Shown: one piece after another, positions 8,972 through 16,781 of the stretch
Layout of the letters: every line of letters begins with the position of its first letter
Position numbering within the stretch: the stretch's first letter is position 1
Origin: Agromyces fucosus
GTDB taxonomy: Bacteria > Actinomycetota > Actinomycetes > Actinomycetales > Microbacteriaceae
Direction: 5' to 3'
DNA: 64,000 nt
Assembly: GCF_004134865.1 (NCBI RefSeq)
Contig: NZ_SDPO01000003.1
Location: 248,001-312,000 of the forward strand
Position numbers and translations under genes: made by a program
Notes under the pieces: model-generated
Seen by the model: the letters and a program-made list of their open reading frames with translations, nothing else
Databases searched by the model: none
What the model was told of the DNA's origin: nothing

Positions 8972-9496
8972 ATGCGTTCCACTGCGATGACCCCTGCCCT
9001 CGGCACCGCGCTCGCGGCCGTGCTCGCCCTCGCGGGCTGCGCCGGCGGCCAGCCCGCCGAGACCCCCGCCGCGTCGGCGCACGCCGAGGCCGCGGCATCC
9101 GTGACCGTTTCCGATGCCTGGGTGAAAGCGGGCGATGACGGCATGACCGCGCTCTTCGGCATGCTCGACAACGGCGGCGCGACCTCGATCACGCTCTCGG
9201 GCGCCGAGACCGACGCCGCCGACATGGCCGAACTGCACGAGACGGTCGAGTCCGACGGCGCGATGACCATGCGCGAGAAGGAGGGCGGCTTCGAGATCGC
9301 CGCCGGCGGTCACCTCATGCTCGAACCCGGCGCGAACCACGTCATGCTCATGGGCCTGACCGGCCCGCTGCGCGCCGGGGACGAGGTCACCGTGACGCTC
9401 TCGTTCTCCGACGGTTCCACGCTCGACGTGGTCGCGCCCGTCAAGGACTACCAGGGCGCGAACGAGGAGTACGACGAAGGCCACGAGGCGCACTGA
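8972..9496 (+). CDS. PCu(A)C copper chaperone lipoprotein
   Basis: 174 residues from the ATG at 8972; an upstream in-frame extension into copC is not needed because the lipoprotein signal (A-V-L-A-L-A-G-C) fits this start. The copper-site pattern H-x10-M ... H-x-M is present as E-L-H-E-T-V followed by M-T-M, and G-G-H-L-M plus N-H-V-M-L-M. Family role: carries Cu(I) outside the membrane, often toward cytochrome oxidase CuA. Its stop overlaps the ATG of the Dyp gene by one base (TGATG), so the two are translationally coupled. Confidence 0.9.
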   Translation: MRSTAMTPALGTALAAVLALAGCAGGQPAETPAASAHAEAAASVTVSDAWVKAGDDGMTALFGMLDNGGATSITLSGAETDAADMAELHETVESDGAMTMREKEGGFEIAAGGHLMLEPGANHVMLMGLTGPLRAGDEVTVTLSFSDGSTLDVVAPVKDYQGANEEYDEGHEAH

Positions 9497-10743
9497 TGAC
9501 CGGTGAACCCGGCGGCTCCGGGTTCTCGCGGCGGCACCTCCTGTTCGGAGGTGCCGCCGCGGCGGGAGCCGGTGCCGCGGCGGCGCTCGGCGCCTCGGCC
9601 GCGATTCGGGCTGGTGACGAGGCGGCGGGCACCCCGGATGCCGCGGTCGGTGCTGCCGTCGCGACGGCGAACGCCGTCGGCGAGGCGATCGTGCCCTTCC
9701 ACGGCGTGCACCAGGCGGGCATCGAGACGCCGCCGCAGGCGCACGCGCTCTTCATCGCGCTCGATCTCCTGCCCGAGGTCGATGCGGACGCGCTCCGCCG
9801 CATGCTGCGGGTGCTGAGCGACGACGCCGCTCGCGTGACGCAGGGGCGCGCGCCGCTCGCCGACACGGAACCCGAGCTCGCCGAGGTACCTGCACGTCTG
9901 ACCGTCACGTTCGGCTTCGGCCCTGGTCTCGTCGCGCGCGCCCGGTCCGAGGCGCCCGCGTGGCTGCGGCCGTTGCCGCCGTTCGGCATCGACCGCCTCG
10001 AGCCGAGATGGAACGACGGCGACCTGTTGCTGCAGCTCGGTTCCGACGACGCGATCACGGTCTCGCACGCCGCGCGCATGCTGCTGAAGGACGCGCGCAG
10101 CTTCGCCACCGTGCGCTGGTCGCAACGCGGGTTCCGCCGCGCCGCGGGTGCCGAACCCGAGGGTCGCACGATGCGGAACCTCTTCGGACAGCTCGACGGC
10201 ACCGTGAACCCGAAGCCGGGCACCACGGAATTCGACGAGCTCGTCTGGTCGGCCGGGCAGCCCGAGTGGATGGCGGGCGGCACCTCGATGGTGCTTCGGC
10301 GCATCGCGATGGATCTCGACGGGTGGGATCGGGTCGATCGACCCGGTCGCGAGGCATCCGTCGGTCGCAGGCTCGCCTCGGGAGCCCCGCTCACGGGGGA
10401 GAGCGAACACGACGAGCCCGACTTCGCGGCCCTCGGCCCCGTGGGCTTCCCGGTGATCCCCGACTTCTCGCACCTGCGGCGATCGCGGAGCGAGGAGCCG
10501 GGGGAGCGCATCTACCGGCGCGGGTACAACTACGACGAGGCGCCGGCCGGGGCATCCGTCTCGGATGCCGGGCTGCTGTTCGCCTCGTACCAGGCGGACG
10601 TCGATCGCCAGTTCGTGCCGATCCAGCGGCGGCTCGAGGAGCTCGACCTGCTCAACGAGTGGACGACGCCGATCGGGTCGGCGGTGTTCGCGATTCCGCC
10701 GGGATGCGCCGAGGGAGGCTACATCGGGGACACCCTCGTCTGA
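9496..10743 (+). CDS. Dyp-type haem peroxidase, Tat-exported
   Basis: 415 residues. The N-terminus has a twin-arginine signal (S-R-R-H-L-L-F-G-G then an Ala/Gly-rich hydrophobic run). The Dyp fingerprint G-x-x-D-G occurs as F-G-Q-L-D-G-T-V-N-P near residue 235, and the later Y-R-R-G-Y-N-Y-D and S-Y-Q-A-D segments fit the proximal-His domain. Family: exported haem peroxidase (EfeB/DyP), folded with haem before Tat transport. It closes the copper operon with a one-base overlap. In related bacteria this order copC - PCu(A)C - Dyp is common. Confidence 0.92.
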   Translation: MTGEPGGSGFSRRHLLFGGAAAAGAGAAAALGASAAIRAGDEAAGTPDAAVGAAVATANAVGEAIVPFHGVHQAGIETPPQAHALFIALDLLPEVDADALRRMLRVLSDDAARVTQGRAPLADTEPELAEVPARLTVTFGFGPGLVARARSEAPAWLRPLPPFGIDRLEPRWNDGDLLLQLGSDDAITVSHAARMLLKDARSFATVRWSQRGFRRAAGAEPEGRTMRNLFGQLDGTVNPKPGTTEFDELVWSAGQPEWMAGGTSMVLRRIAMDLDGWDRVDRPGREASVGRRLASGAPLTGESEHDEPDFAALGPVGFPVIPDFSHLRRSRSEEPGERIYRRGYNYDEAPAGASVSDAGLLFASYQADVDRQFVPIQRRLEELDLLNEWTTPIGSAVFAIPPGCAEGGYIGDTLV

Positions 10744-10787
10744 GCCCGATCGTTCGCGCGTTCGCGGGTTCGCGGTTGCGTGGGTCG

Positions 10788-11303
10788 CTACGAGCGGGGC
10801 GGCGACGCGAGGTCGACGACCCAGTCGTTGGTCTGCAGCACGAGGCCCGGCTTCACCTCGAACGCCTCCTCGCCGAGCAGGCGGAAGCCGGCCTTCCGGC
10901 AGACGGCGTTCGACGCCGGATTGTCGACCCGCGGGTACGCGTGCACCGGCAGCACCTCGCCGGCAGTGCGCGCGGCGTCGAGCATCACGATCACCGCGGC
11001 CGGGGCGATGCCCTGGCCGCGGTACTCCGCTTCGACCGACCAGCCGGACTCGAGGGCGTGTTCGCCGTGCCAGTCGTGCTGCCAGTAGCCGACCATGCCC
11101 ACACCCTCGGGATGCCCGGGGATCACGATGCGGAACTGGTGCGCGGTGCCCTCGCGCTGCATGCGGAGGTAGCGCTCGTGCCGCGCGAGCACCTGCGCGT
11201 CGTTCTCGGGGCCGCCCAGCTGGTCCATGAGCTCGTGCGTGTTCGCGCGGTGGAGGAGGTCGAGGTCGTCGTCGGCCCAAGGATGCAGCTCGATATCGGG
11301 CAT
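10788..11303 (-). CDS. GNAT-family N-acetyltransferase
   Basis: 171 residues from the ATG at 11301-11303 (MPDIELHPW). A longer in-frame version extends upstream through a hairpin and looks non-coding. The GNAT core is visible: W-S-V-E-A-E-Y-R-G-Q-G-I-A with the acetyl-CoA loop R-G-Q-G-I-A, and the C-terminal N-P-A-S-N-A-V-C-R-K-A-G-F-R of the RimJ/RimL side of the family. Cytosolic; acceptor unknown. It ends tail-to-tail with the Dyp gene. Confidence 0.85.
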   Translation of the reverse strand: MPDIELHPWADDDLDLLHRANTHELMDQLGGPENDAQVLARHERYLRMQREGTAHQFRIVIPGHPEGVGMVGYWQHDWHGEHALESGWSVEAEYRGQGIAPAAVIVMLDAARTAGEVLPVHAYPRVDNPASNAVCRKAGFRLLGEEAFEVKPGLVLQTNDWVVDLASPPRS

Positions 11304-11367
11304 GTCGCCATCACACCACCGCCCGCCGACACTGCGGTGCGCCGACGTGCCGCCCGCCGAGCGGCGT

Positions 11368-11424
11368 CGAGATGACGCGTGTTGTCGGTTCCCCTCGCCG
11401 GTACCGACAACACGCGTCATCTCG
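11368..11424. repeat. perfect 22-bp inverted repeat / terminator-like hairpin
   Basis: Arms at 11368-11389 and 11403-11424 are perfectly complementary over 22 bases with a 13-base loop. The arm contains CGACAACACGCGTCATCTCG, and this exact 20-mer also occurs at 43842-43861 in the first codons of the IclR gene. Between the acetyltransferase start (11303) and the padR stop (11495), both on the minus strand. It could end padR-DUF4097 transcription, or be a copy of a dispersed repeat. Confidence 0.85.
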
Positions 11425-11494
11425 GCGGTGGAGGGGGGCATGACGCAGGAGGGCGGCGCCCCGGGGGAGGCGCCGCCCCTTCATGGGGCTCGGG

Positions 11495-12139
11495 CTAGTG
11501 GTCGCCGAGCGTCGCGAGCACGTCGGTCCGCACCTGCGCGAGACGCGCACGCAGCAGCGTGACCGTCTCGGGGCTGACGCGCCCGCGGCTCGCCCGCGTG
11601 CGCAGGTCGGTGCGCAGCTGCTGCCGGAACTCGCTCAGCACGAGGTCGGCCTCGTGCACGGCGCGGCTCGTCTCCGCACGGGCGTCGCCGCCCCACGAGG
11701 TCGAGGCGCCGGCGCCCCCCGCCGACGCGGAGGTCTTCGTCGACGCGCGCTTGGCCTCTCGGGCCGCGCTCGCGAGTTCGGCTCGGAGGGAGCGCATGGC
11801 GTCGTTGACCTCTGCGCGCACACCGTCGGCGAGGCGTCGCACCGAGTCGGTGACCTCGTTCTCGATGCCGTCGAGCTCGTCGCGGCGCGACTCGAGTTCG
11901 GCGCGGCCGGCATCCGTGATCTCGTAGACGGTCTTGCGACCGTCGGTCGACTTGGAGACGAGGCCCTCCTCCTCGAGCTTCGAGAGGCGCGGATAGATCG
12001 TGCCGGCGCTCGGACTGTAGGTGCCGCCGAAGCGGTCGGAGAGCGCCTGGATCAGCTCGTATCCGTGTCGCGGCTGCTCGTCGAGCAGGGCGAGCAGGTA
12101 GAGGCGCAGACTGCCGTGGGCGAAGACCGGCGGAGTCAT
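11495..12139 (-). CDS. PadR-family transcriptional regulator
   Basis: 214 residues, start ATG at 12137-12139 overlapping the DUF4097 stop by four bases (ATGA). The winged helix is clear: L-R-L-Y-L-L-A-L-L-D-E-Q-P-R-H-G-Y-E-L-I-Q-A-L, S-A-G-T-I-Y-P-R-L-S-K-L-E-E-E-G-L-V and K-T-V-Y-E-I-T-D-A-G. The C-terminal half is long, helical and charged, as in PadR subfamily 1 dimerisation arms, but longer than usual. Cytosolic repressor; likely binds the twin palindromes before DUF4097 and controls its own operon (inference). Confidence 0.9.
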   Translation of the reverse strand: MTPPVFAHGSLRLYLLALLDEQPRHGYELIQALSDRFGGTYSPSAGTIYPRLSKLEEEGLVSKSTDGRKTVYEITDAGRAELESRRDELDGIENEVTDSVRRLADGVRAEVNDAMRSLRAELASAAREAKRASTKTSASAGGAGASTSWGGDARAETSRAVHEADLVLSEFRQQLRTDLRTRASRGRVSPETVTLLRARLAQVRTDVLATLGDH

Positions 12140-13071
12140 GCGGATGCCTCGTCGCCGCTCTGTGCCGAACCGCTCGGTGCCGAACCGCTCTGTGCCGAAC
12201 CGCTCTGCCCGGAACTGCTCGCCGCGTCGCCGTGGCTCGCGCCCGAGGCATCCGACGGCGTGCCGACCTTCTCGCGGCGCATGACCGAGATCGAACCCGA
12301 GACGCTGTTGGCGCCGAGGTCGAGCCACGTGCCCGAGAGTTCGCCCGTGACGCGCTCGAAGCCCTTGCCGAGCATGCCCTTGATGGTCGTGTCGTCGATG
12401 AGCACGGTGCCGCCGACCGTGTTGATGCGGTAGCGGGCGCCCGATGCGGCGGCGAACCGAACCGTGAGGTCGCCCGCGACGGTGTTGGTGTCGACCCGGT
12501 CGGGGGTGCCGAACGCGTCGAGGATCATGTTGCCCGAGACCGTGTCGGCGTTGAACGAGCGCACGTCGCCCGTGGCGACGACGTCGCCCGAGACCGAGTG
12601 CGCGGTGATGCGGCCGGTGTGGTTGCCGGCCGACACCTCGCCCGAGACGGTCGAGAGCTCGACGTCGCCCTCGTGGTTGTCGAGCACGAGGTCGCCCGAC
12701 ACGGTCGAGAGCTTGGCATCGGTCGTGAAGCCTGAGACGAGCGCGTCGCCCGAGACCATGCCGAGCTTCATGGCCACGTGCCGCGGCGCGAGGATCGACA
12801 CCTCGGCCTTCGCGTTGCCGGCCCAGCCCTTGAAGACGTCGATGAAGTTGTCCCACCGGAGCTGCGGGTGGTCGATCTCGAGGGAGTCGCCGTCGATCTC
12901 GATCTTCAGGTCTTTGCCGGTGACGTTCGAGACCTCGATGCGGGCGCCGGGCTCGTCGTGGGCGATCACGTCGACCTTGCCGCCGATGAGGCTCACCTTG
13001 AGCTTGCGAACCAGTTCGAGGTCGATGACCCGGGTCTCTCCGGGGTTGATGACCCACTTCTCGATGGACAT
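12136..13071 (-). CDS. DUF4097 beta-strand repeat protein
   Basis: 311 residues, no signal peptide. The body is a series of short beta-strand repeats built around T-V-S-G-D / S-V-S-G-D at roughly 20-residue spacing (residues about 95-230), predicted to form a right-handed solenoid as in the DUF4097/LiaG-type adhesin-like group. The C-terminus has a low-complexity tail of Ser-Gly-Ser-Ala-Gln repeats, matching three 15-base direct repeats near 12160-12208. First gene of a two-gene operon with padR; such pairs are common in actinobacteria and are linked to envelope stress, though the role is unknown. Confidence 0.85.
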   Translation of the reverse strand: MSIEKWVINPGETRVIDLELVRKLKVSLIGGKVDVIAHDEPGARIEVSNVTGKDLKIEIDGDSLEIDHPQLRWDNFIDVFKGWAGNAKAEVSILAPRHVAMKLGMVSGDALVSGFTTDAKLSTVSGDLVLDNHEGDVELSTVSGEVSAGNHTGRITAHSVSGDVVATGDVRSFNADTVSGNMILDAFGTPDRVDTNTVAGDLTVRFAAASGARYRINTVGGTVLIDDTTIKGMLGKGFERVTGELSGTWLDLGANSVSGSISVMRREKVGTPSDASGASHGDAASSSGQSGSAQSGSAPSGSAQSGDEASA

Positions 13072-13148
13072 GTGGTGCTCCTTCTGTCGCGGTTGCGTTC
13101 GGGTGCGAGGCGCGGATGCCGCGGCATCCGCTGCGCTCGAAGTCTGTG

Positions 13149-13192
13149 ACGCGATATATCGCGTGTCTGATGTAGGTCACGATATATCGCGT
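13149..13192 (-). promoter_or_regulatory. twin palindromic operator, probable PadR site
   Basis: ACGCGATATATCGCGT (13149-13164) is a perfect 16-bp palindrome. A second copy with the core CGATATATCG lies at 13180-13189, within ACGATATATCGCGT. The cores are 28 bp apart. The A/T-rich centre stands out sharply against the GC-rich surroundings. Position, about 80-120 bases before the DUF4097 start, fits the promoter region of the DUF4097-padR operon. Confidence 0.7.
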
Positions 13193-13348
13193 TTGCTCCC
13201 AATGCAAGTCCGGACTCCGCCGAGGCTTTCGCTGAGTCGCAGGGGGGGTTCGCCCGACACGCCGGGCTGGACTCGGCGCGGCGCGCGGATCGTCCTGCGA
13301 CTCGGCGACGGCGCGAATCCTCCTGAGGTGAGCGGATGCCTCGCGCGC

Positions 13349-13379
13349 TTGACATTGACGCAGCGTCAACCTCTACCGT
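13349..13379 (+). promoter_or_regulatory. MerR-type promoter with 19-bp spacer and central dyad
   Basis: TTGACA at 13349-13354 and TACCGT at 13374-13379 are separated by 19 bases, the over-long spacing typical of MerR-regulated promoters. The spacer holds the perfect dyad TTGACGC-A-GCGTCAA (13355-13369). The MerR gene begins 57 bases downstream, so autoregulation is the simplest reading. Confidence 0.75.
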
Positions 13380-13435
13380 GGCAGATGTGGGGCAGAACGC
13401 CCCCGATCACGAGAGACACGAGAGAGGAGCACGCC

Positions 13436-14194
13436 GTGGACTGGTCGATCCAGGAGATCGCGAAGCTCGCCGGCACGACGAGCCGCACGCTGCGTCACTA
13501 CGACGACATCGGGCTGCTCACGCCGACCCGCATCGGCTCGAACGGCTATCGCCACTACGACGACGCCGCACTCGTGCGCCTGCAGCGCATCCTGCTGCTG
13601 CGGGACCTCGGCCTCGGACTCCCCGCGATCGGCGAGGTGCTCGACCGTGAGGCGAGCGCCCCGCACGCGCTGCGCAGCCACCTCGAGTGGCTTCGCGGCG
13701 AGCAAGGACGACTGGCGCGGCAGATCGCGTCGGTCGAGAACACCATCGGAGCACTGGAAGGAGGTGGACAACTGATGGCAGAGAACATGTTCGACGGCTT
13801 CGACCACACCCAGTACAAGGAGGAGGTCGAAGAGCGTTGGGGCACGGACGCGTACGCGAAGAGCGACGCGTGGTGGCGCTCGATGAGCGCCGACGACAAG
13901 GCGGCCTGGCAGCAGCGGATGTCGCAGCTGGGCCGTGACTGGATCTCGGCGTTCGAGCGGGGCGTCGACCCGGCGGGCGACGAGGCGCAGGCACTCGCGC
14001 AGCGCCAGTTCGACTGGTTGCGCGGCATTCCTGGCACGCCGGGCGGCGGCGGCGCAGGTCCGAGCAAGGAGTACTTCCTCGGCCTCGCCGAGATGTACGT
14101 GGCCGACGAGCGCTTCGGTGCGAACTACGGCGGCCAGGCGGGTGCCGAGTTCGTGCGCGACGCGATGACCGCGTACGCGGAGCGCGAGCTGTAA
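13436..14194 (+). CDS. MerR-family regulator with TipAS effector domain
   Basis: 252 residues from GTG at 13436, preceded by GAGAGGAG. Residues 1-75 are a MerR winged helix (S-I-Q-E-I-A-K-L-A-G-T-T-S-R-T-L-R-H-Y-D-D-I-G-L-L then G-Y-R-H-Y-D-D). A coiled linker leads to a C-terminal TipAS-like domain (F-D-H-T-Q-Y-K-E-E-V-E-E-R-W-G ... Y-V-A-D-E-R-F-G-A-N-Y-G), which in TipA binds thiopeptides and in relatives other hydrophobic drugs. Cytosolic activator. Its own promoter has the classical MerR layout, but no obvious drug exporter is adjacent. Confidence 0.92.
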   Translation: MDWSIQEIAKLAGTTSRTLRHYDDIGLLTPTRIGSNGYRHYDDAALVRLQRILLLRDLGLGLPAIGEVLDREASAPHALRSHLEWLRGEQGRLARQIASVENTIGALEGGGQLMAENMFDGFDHTQYKEEVEERWGTDAYAKSDAWWRSMSADDKAAWQQRMSQLGRDWISAFERGVDPAGDEAQALAQRQFDWLRGIPGTPGGGGAGPSKEYFLGLAEMYVADERFGANYGGQAGAEFVRDAMTAYAEREL

Positions 14195-14233
14195 CGAGCG
14201 CCCCGTCTCGGCACGTCGGAGGTCGCGGGTTCA

Positions 14234-14330
14234 GTCGGAGGCGACGGTTCCGTCGCCTCCGACGCGCTTCGTCGCCTCCGACCTGGAAGTGCAGTCGCCC
14301 CCGAGGTGTCCCGACCTCGGGGGCGACTGC
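14234..14330. terminator. two strong hairpins between convergent genes
   Basis: GTCGGAGGCGACGG (14234-14247) pairs with CCGTCGCCTCCGAC (14250-14263), with a partial third copy at 14270-14282. A second stem of 17 perfect pairs (14291-14307 with 14314-14330, loop GTCCCG) follows. No clear U-tract. They sit between the MerR gene and yczE, which end toward each other, and most likely terminate both. Confidence 0.75.
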
Positions 14331-14343
14331 CGTCTGGGGGCGG

Positions 14344-15063
14344 TCAGGCCGCGGGTTCGGTGGACGGCACCGGGGTGACGGATGGCGCGGGCGCCGCGGC
14401 ATCCGCTCGCTCGACGCTCGGCTCGGTCGGCGTCGCGCTCGCCGGACGCTTGATCGCGAACATGGGGATCGTGTACCCGCAGAGCGGCCCGATGAGCAGG
14501 GCGAAGGCGACCGTGCCGATGCCGACGTCGCCCCCGAGCGCCCAGCCGATGGCGAGCACGATGAGCTCGATGCCGGTGCGCACGATCCAGATCTTCCAGC
14601 CGGTGACGCGGTGGAGACCCGTCATGAGGCCGTCGCGCGGGCCGGGTCCGAAGTGCGCGCCGATGTAGAGGCCGGTGGCGATGGCGAGCACGACGATGCC
14701 GGCGGGCAGCAGGAGCACCCGCACCCAGAGATCGAGGCCCGACGGGATGAGCCACAGGCCGATGTCGGCCGAAGGGCCGACGAGCAGTGCATTCATGACC
14801 GTGCCGAAGCCGAGTCGCTGCCGGATCGGGATCCAGAGCAGCAGCACGACGCCGCTCAGGATCACGGTGATGAGTCCGAAGCCGAGGCCCGTCTGCTTCG
14901 CGATGCCCTGGGTCAGCACGTCCCATGGGGCGACGCCGAGCTCCCCGCGCACGATGAGCGCGATGCCGATGCCGTAGAGGAACAGGCCGACGAAGAGCTG
15001 CACGAAGCGGCGCACGAGCACGGGCGTCGAATCGGCAGTGGTGAAACGGATGGGGCGGGGCAT
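14344..15063 (-). CDS. yczE: YczE-like membrane protein
   Basis: 239 residues from the ATG at 15061-15063. Five to six membrane segments starting with L-F-V-G-L-F-L-Y-G-I-G-I-A-L-I-V-R-G-E-L-G-V-A-P-W-D-V-L, plus G-P-R-D-G-L-M-T-G-L, both typical of the YczE/YyaS/YitT group. The short tail is Ala/Pro/Ser-rich. Function not firmly known; in bacilli yczE is controlled by the divergently read MocR-type regulator YczR, the arrangement seen here. A pyridoxal- or vitamin-B6-linked transport role has been suggested for such pairs; here that is inference. Confidence 0.82.
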   Translation of the reverse strand: MPRPIRFTTADSTPVLVRRFVQLFVGLFLYGIGIALIVRGELGVAPWDVLTQGIAKQTGLGFGLITVILSGVVLLLWIPIRQRLGFGTVMNALLVGPSADIGLWLIPSGLDLWVRVLLLPAGIVVLAIATGLYIGAHFGPGPRDGLMTGLHRVTGWKIWIVRTGIELIVLAIGWALGGDVGIGTVAFALLIGPLCGYTIPMFAIKRPASATPTEPSVERADAAAPAPSVTPVPSTEPAA

Positions 15064-15071
15064 TCTGCAAC

Positions 15072-15108
15072 CCAATTACACGATTGGCCTGTTCGCAAAG
15101 AGCCAATT
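15072..15108. promoter_or_regulatory. CCAAT / ATTGG repeats, probable MocR-type operator
   Basis: CCAATT at 15072-15077 and 15103-15108 form a direct repeat 31 bp apart (about three helical turns), with an inverted ATTGGC at 15083-15088 between them. They fill the 62-base gap between yczE and the MocR-type regulator. TAAAGT at 15113-15118, 7 bases before the regulator ATG, could be a -10 for a leaderless message. Confidence 0.5.
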
Positions 15109-15125
15109 CGTCTAAAGTGGCTCGA

Positions 15126-16568
15126 ATGGCGGAGTCCACCCTGAGCGCACGTGCGCTCGACAACCTGCTCGGCGACTGGCGCAGCGGCGCCGGCAGCGCG
15201 TACCACGCGCTCGCGGAGCGCATCCGGCTGCTCGTGCTCGACGGTCGCATCCCGGTCGACACCCGGCTGCCGGCCGAACGCGACCTGGCCGAGCGACTCG
15301 GCCTGAGTCGCACGACCGTGACCGCCGCCTACCGGCACCTGCGCGAACAGGGACTCGTGCTGAGCGTGCGGGGTTCGGGCAGCGTGGCCCGGCTGCCCGG
15401 TGCGCCGACCATGCTGCCCCCGGCTCCGGCCGCCGACTACATCGACTTCTCGAAGGCGGCCCCGACGGCTCTGCCGTGGCTGCCCGACCTCGCGCGACAG
15501 GCGGTCGAAGACCTGCCCGAACACCTCGGCGACGCCGGTTTCGACCCGATCGGCACCCCGGCGCTGCGTGCGGCGATCGCCGATCGCTACACCGCACGCG
15601 GGCTCCCGACGACGCCCGAGCAGATCATGGTCACGATCGGCGCGCAACACGCGATCGCCCTGCTCTCGCGGGCGCTCATCGGTCGTGGCGACCGGGCCAT
15701 CATCGAGGCGCCGACCTACCCGCACGCCTACGAGGCGCTCCGGGCGGCGGGAGCCCGGCTCGTGCCCGTCGGCGTCGCGCCGCGCGACGACGTCGACCCC
15801 GACGGCCGGGCCGAGGCCGAGGCGCTCGTGCGCGCGATCGGGCACTCGAACCCCGTCGCCGCCTACCTCATGCCCGACTTCCAGAACCCGACCGGCCGTT
15901 CGATGAGCGCCGAGACCCGCGAGCGCGTGCTCGACGCGGCCGCCCGGCAGGGCACCGTCATCGTCGCCGACGAGACGACGGGCGAACTCGACATCGATCG
16001 CCCCGAGTCCCTGCTGCCGATGGCCGCCTACGGCCCGGCGATCATGGTGGGCTCGGTCGGCAAGACCGTCTGGGGCGGCGTGCGCGTCGGCTGGATCCGC
16101 GCCGACCGGCCGCTCATCCGTCGGCTGCTCGCGGTGCGGTCGCCCGGCGACCTCGGCACGCCGATCATCGAGCAACTGCTCGTCACTCGCGCCCTGCCGC
16201 ACATGGACGACATCCTCGACCTCCGCCGCGAACAGCTCCGCGCGGGGCGCGACCGGCTCGAGGGACTGCTCGCACAGGCCTTCCCCGAATGGCAGGTGCC
16301 GCACGTCGACGGCGGCATCGTCACCTGGGTCGGCCTCGGCGCGGCGGTGAGCTCGCAGCTCGCGCTCGCCGCGCGCTCGCAGGGGCTCATCATCGCCGCG
16401 GGGCCCCGGTTCGGCATCGACGGTGCCTTCGAACGGTTCCTGCGGTTGCCCATCTGCTATCCGGCCGAGACGACGGATGCCGCGGTGCAGGCGCTCGCCC
16501 GCGCGTGGCGCTCGCTCTCGGGGGCGGCGCCGGTGCCCGACCAGAGCCTCCTCGCCTCGGTGATCTGA
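15126..16568 (+). CDS. yczR: MocR-type PLP-dependent transcriptional regulator (YczR-like)
   Basis: 480 residues from ATG 15126. Residues 20-95 are a GntR winged helix (G-S-A-Y-H-A-L-A-E-R-I-R-L-L-V-L-D-G-R-I, L-P-A-E-R-D-L-A-E-R-L-G-L-S-R-T-T-V-T-A-A-Y). Residues about 120-470 form a class I aminotransferase-like domain with Y-L-M-P-D-F-Q-N-P-T-G-R, V-A-D-E-T-T-G-E and the expected Schiff-base Lys in G-S-V-G-K-T-V-W-G-G-V-R-V-G-W. Such regulators sense pyridoxal phosphate or an amine adduct. Divergent to yczE. No clear Shine-Dalgarno, so possibly leaderless. Confidence 0.9.
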   Translation: MAESTLSARALDNLLGDWRSGAGSAYHALAERIRLLVLDGRIPVDTRLPAERDLAERLGLSRTTVTAAYRHLREQGLVLSVRGSGSVARLPGAPTMLPPAPAADYIDFSKAAPTALPWLPDLARQAVEDLPEHLGDAGFDPIGTPALRAAIADRYTARGLPTTPEQIMVTIGAQHAIALLSRALIGRGDRAIIEAPTYPHAYEALRAAGARLVPVGVAPRDDVDPDGRAEAEALVRAIGHSNPVAAYLMPDFQNPTGRSMSAETRERVLDAAARQGTVIVADETTGELDIDRPESLLPMAAYGPAIMVGSVGKTVWGGVRVGWIRADRPLIRRLLAVRSPGDLGTPIIEQLLVTRALPHMDDILDLRREQLRAGRDRLEGLLAQAFPEWQVPHVDGGIVTWVGLGAAVSSQLALAARSQGLIIAAGPRFGIDGAFERFLRLPICYPAETTDAAVQALARAWRSLSGAAPVPDQSLLASVI

Positions 16569-16618
16569 GCCGCCGAGTCTCGCGCGTCGGCGCGCGGCGT
16601 CGCGGAGCGAAGTGCGGA

Positions 16619-16648
16619 GCGGGCGGACGACTGCGCTCGTCCGCCCGC
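16619..16648 (+). terminator. hairpin terminator after the MocR-type gene
   Basis: GCGGGCGGACGA (16619-16630) pairs perfectly with TCGTCCGCCCGC (16637-16648) around a CTGCGC loop, 51 bases after the regulator stop. Confidence 0.7.
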
Positions 16649-16742
16649 CCCGACCGGCTGCGGTTCGGGCACACCGCGGCCTGCCGTGCCGCACGGGTCG
16701 GCGGCACGGAGTCTGTGGGGCAGTGATCTGCCAGGGGTGCGA

Positions 16743-16770
16743 GCCCGGCGCCGGAAGGGCGGCGCCGGGC
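16743..16770 (-). terminator. hairpin terminator after the chaplin-like gene
   Basis: GCCCGGCGCC (16743-16752) pairs with GGCGCCGGGC (16761-16770), 12 bases past the stop of the leftward chaplin-like gene. Ten perfect pairs, 8-base loop. Confidence 0.65.
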
Positions 16771-16781
16771 CCATCCCGTTG

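Larger units (their letters stand above)
13072..13435. other. 364-base divergent intergenic region
   Basis: Separates the leftward DUF4097-padR operon from the rightward MerR gene. In order it holds the 18-bp palindrome CGGATGCCGCGGCATCCG (13113-13130), the twin palindromes taken as PadR sites (13149-13192), a stretch with nothing recognised (13200-13345), and the MerR-type promoter (13349-13379). Confidence 0.8.

Noticed and set aside
7453-10743. Treating the CopC/PCu(A)C/Dyp genes as part of the CsoR-box regulon
   Set aside because: No TACCC-N-GGGTA dyad is present in the gap before 7453 or before copC; only the 25.3 and 31.8 kb units have it.
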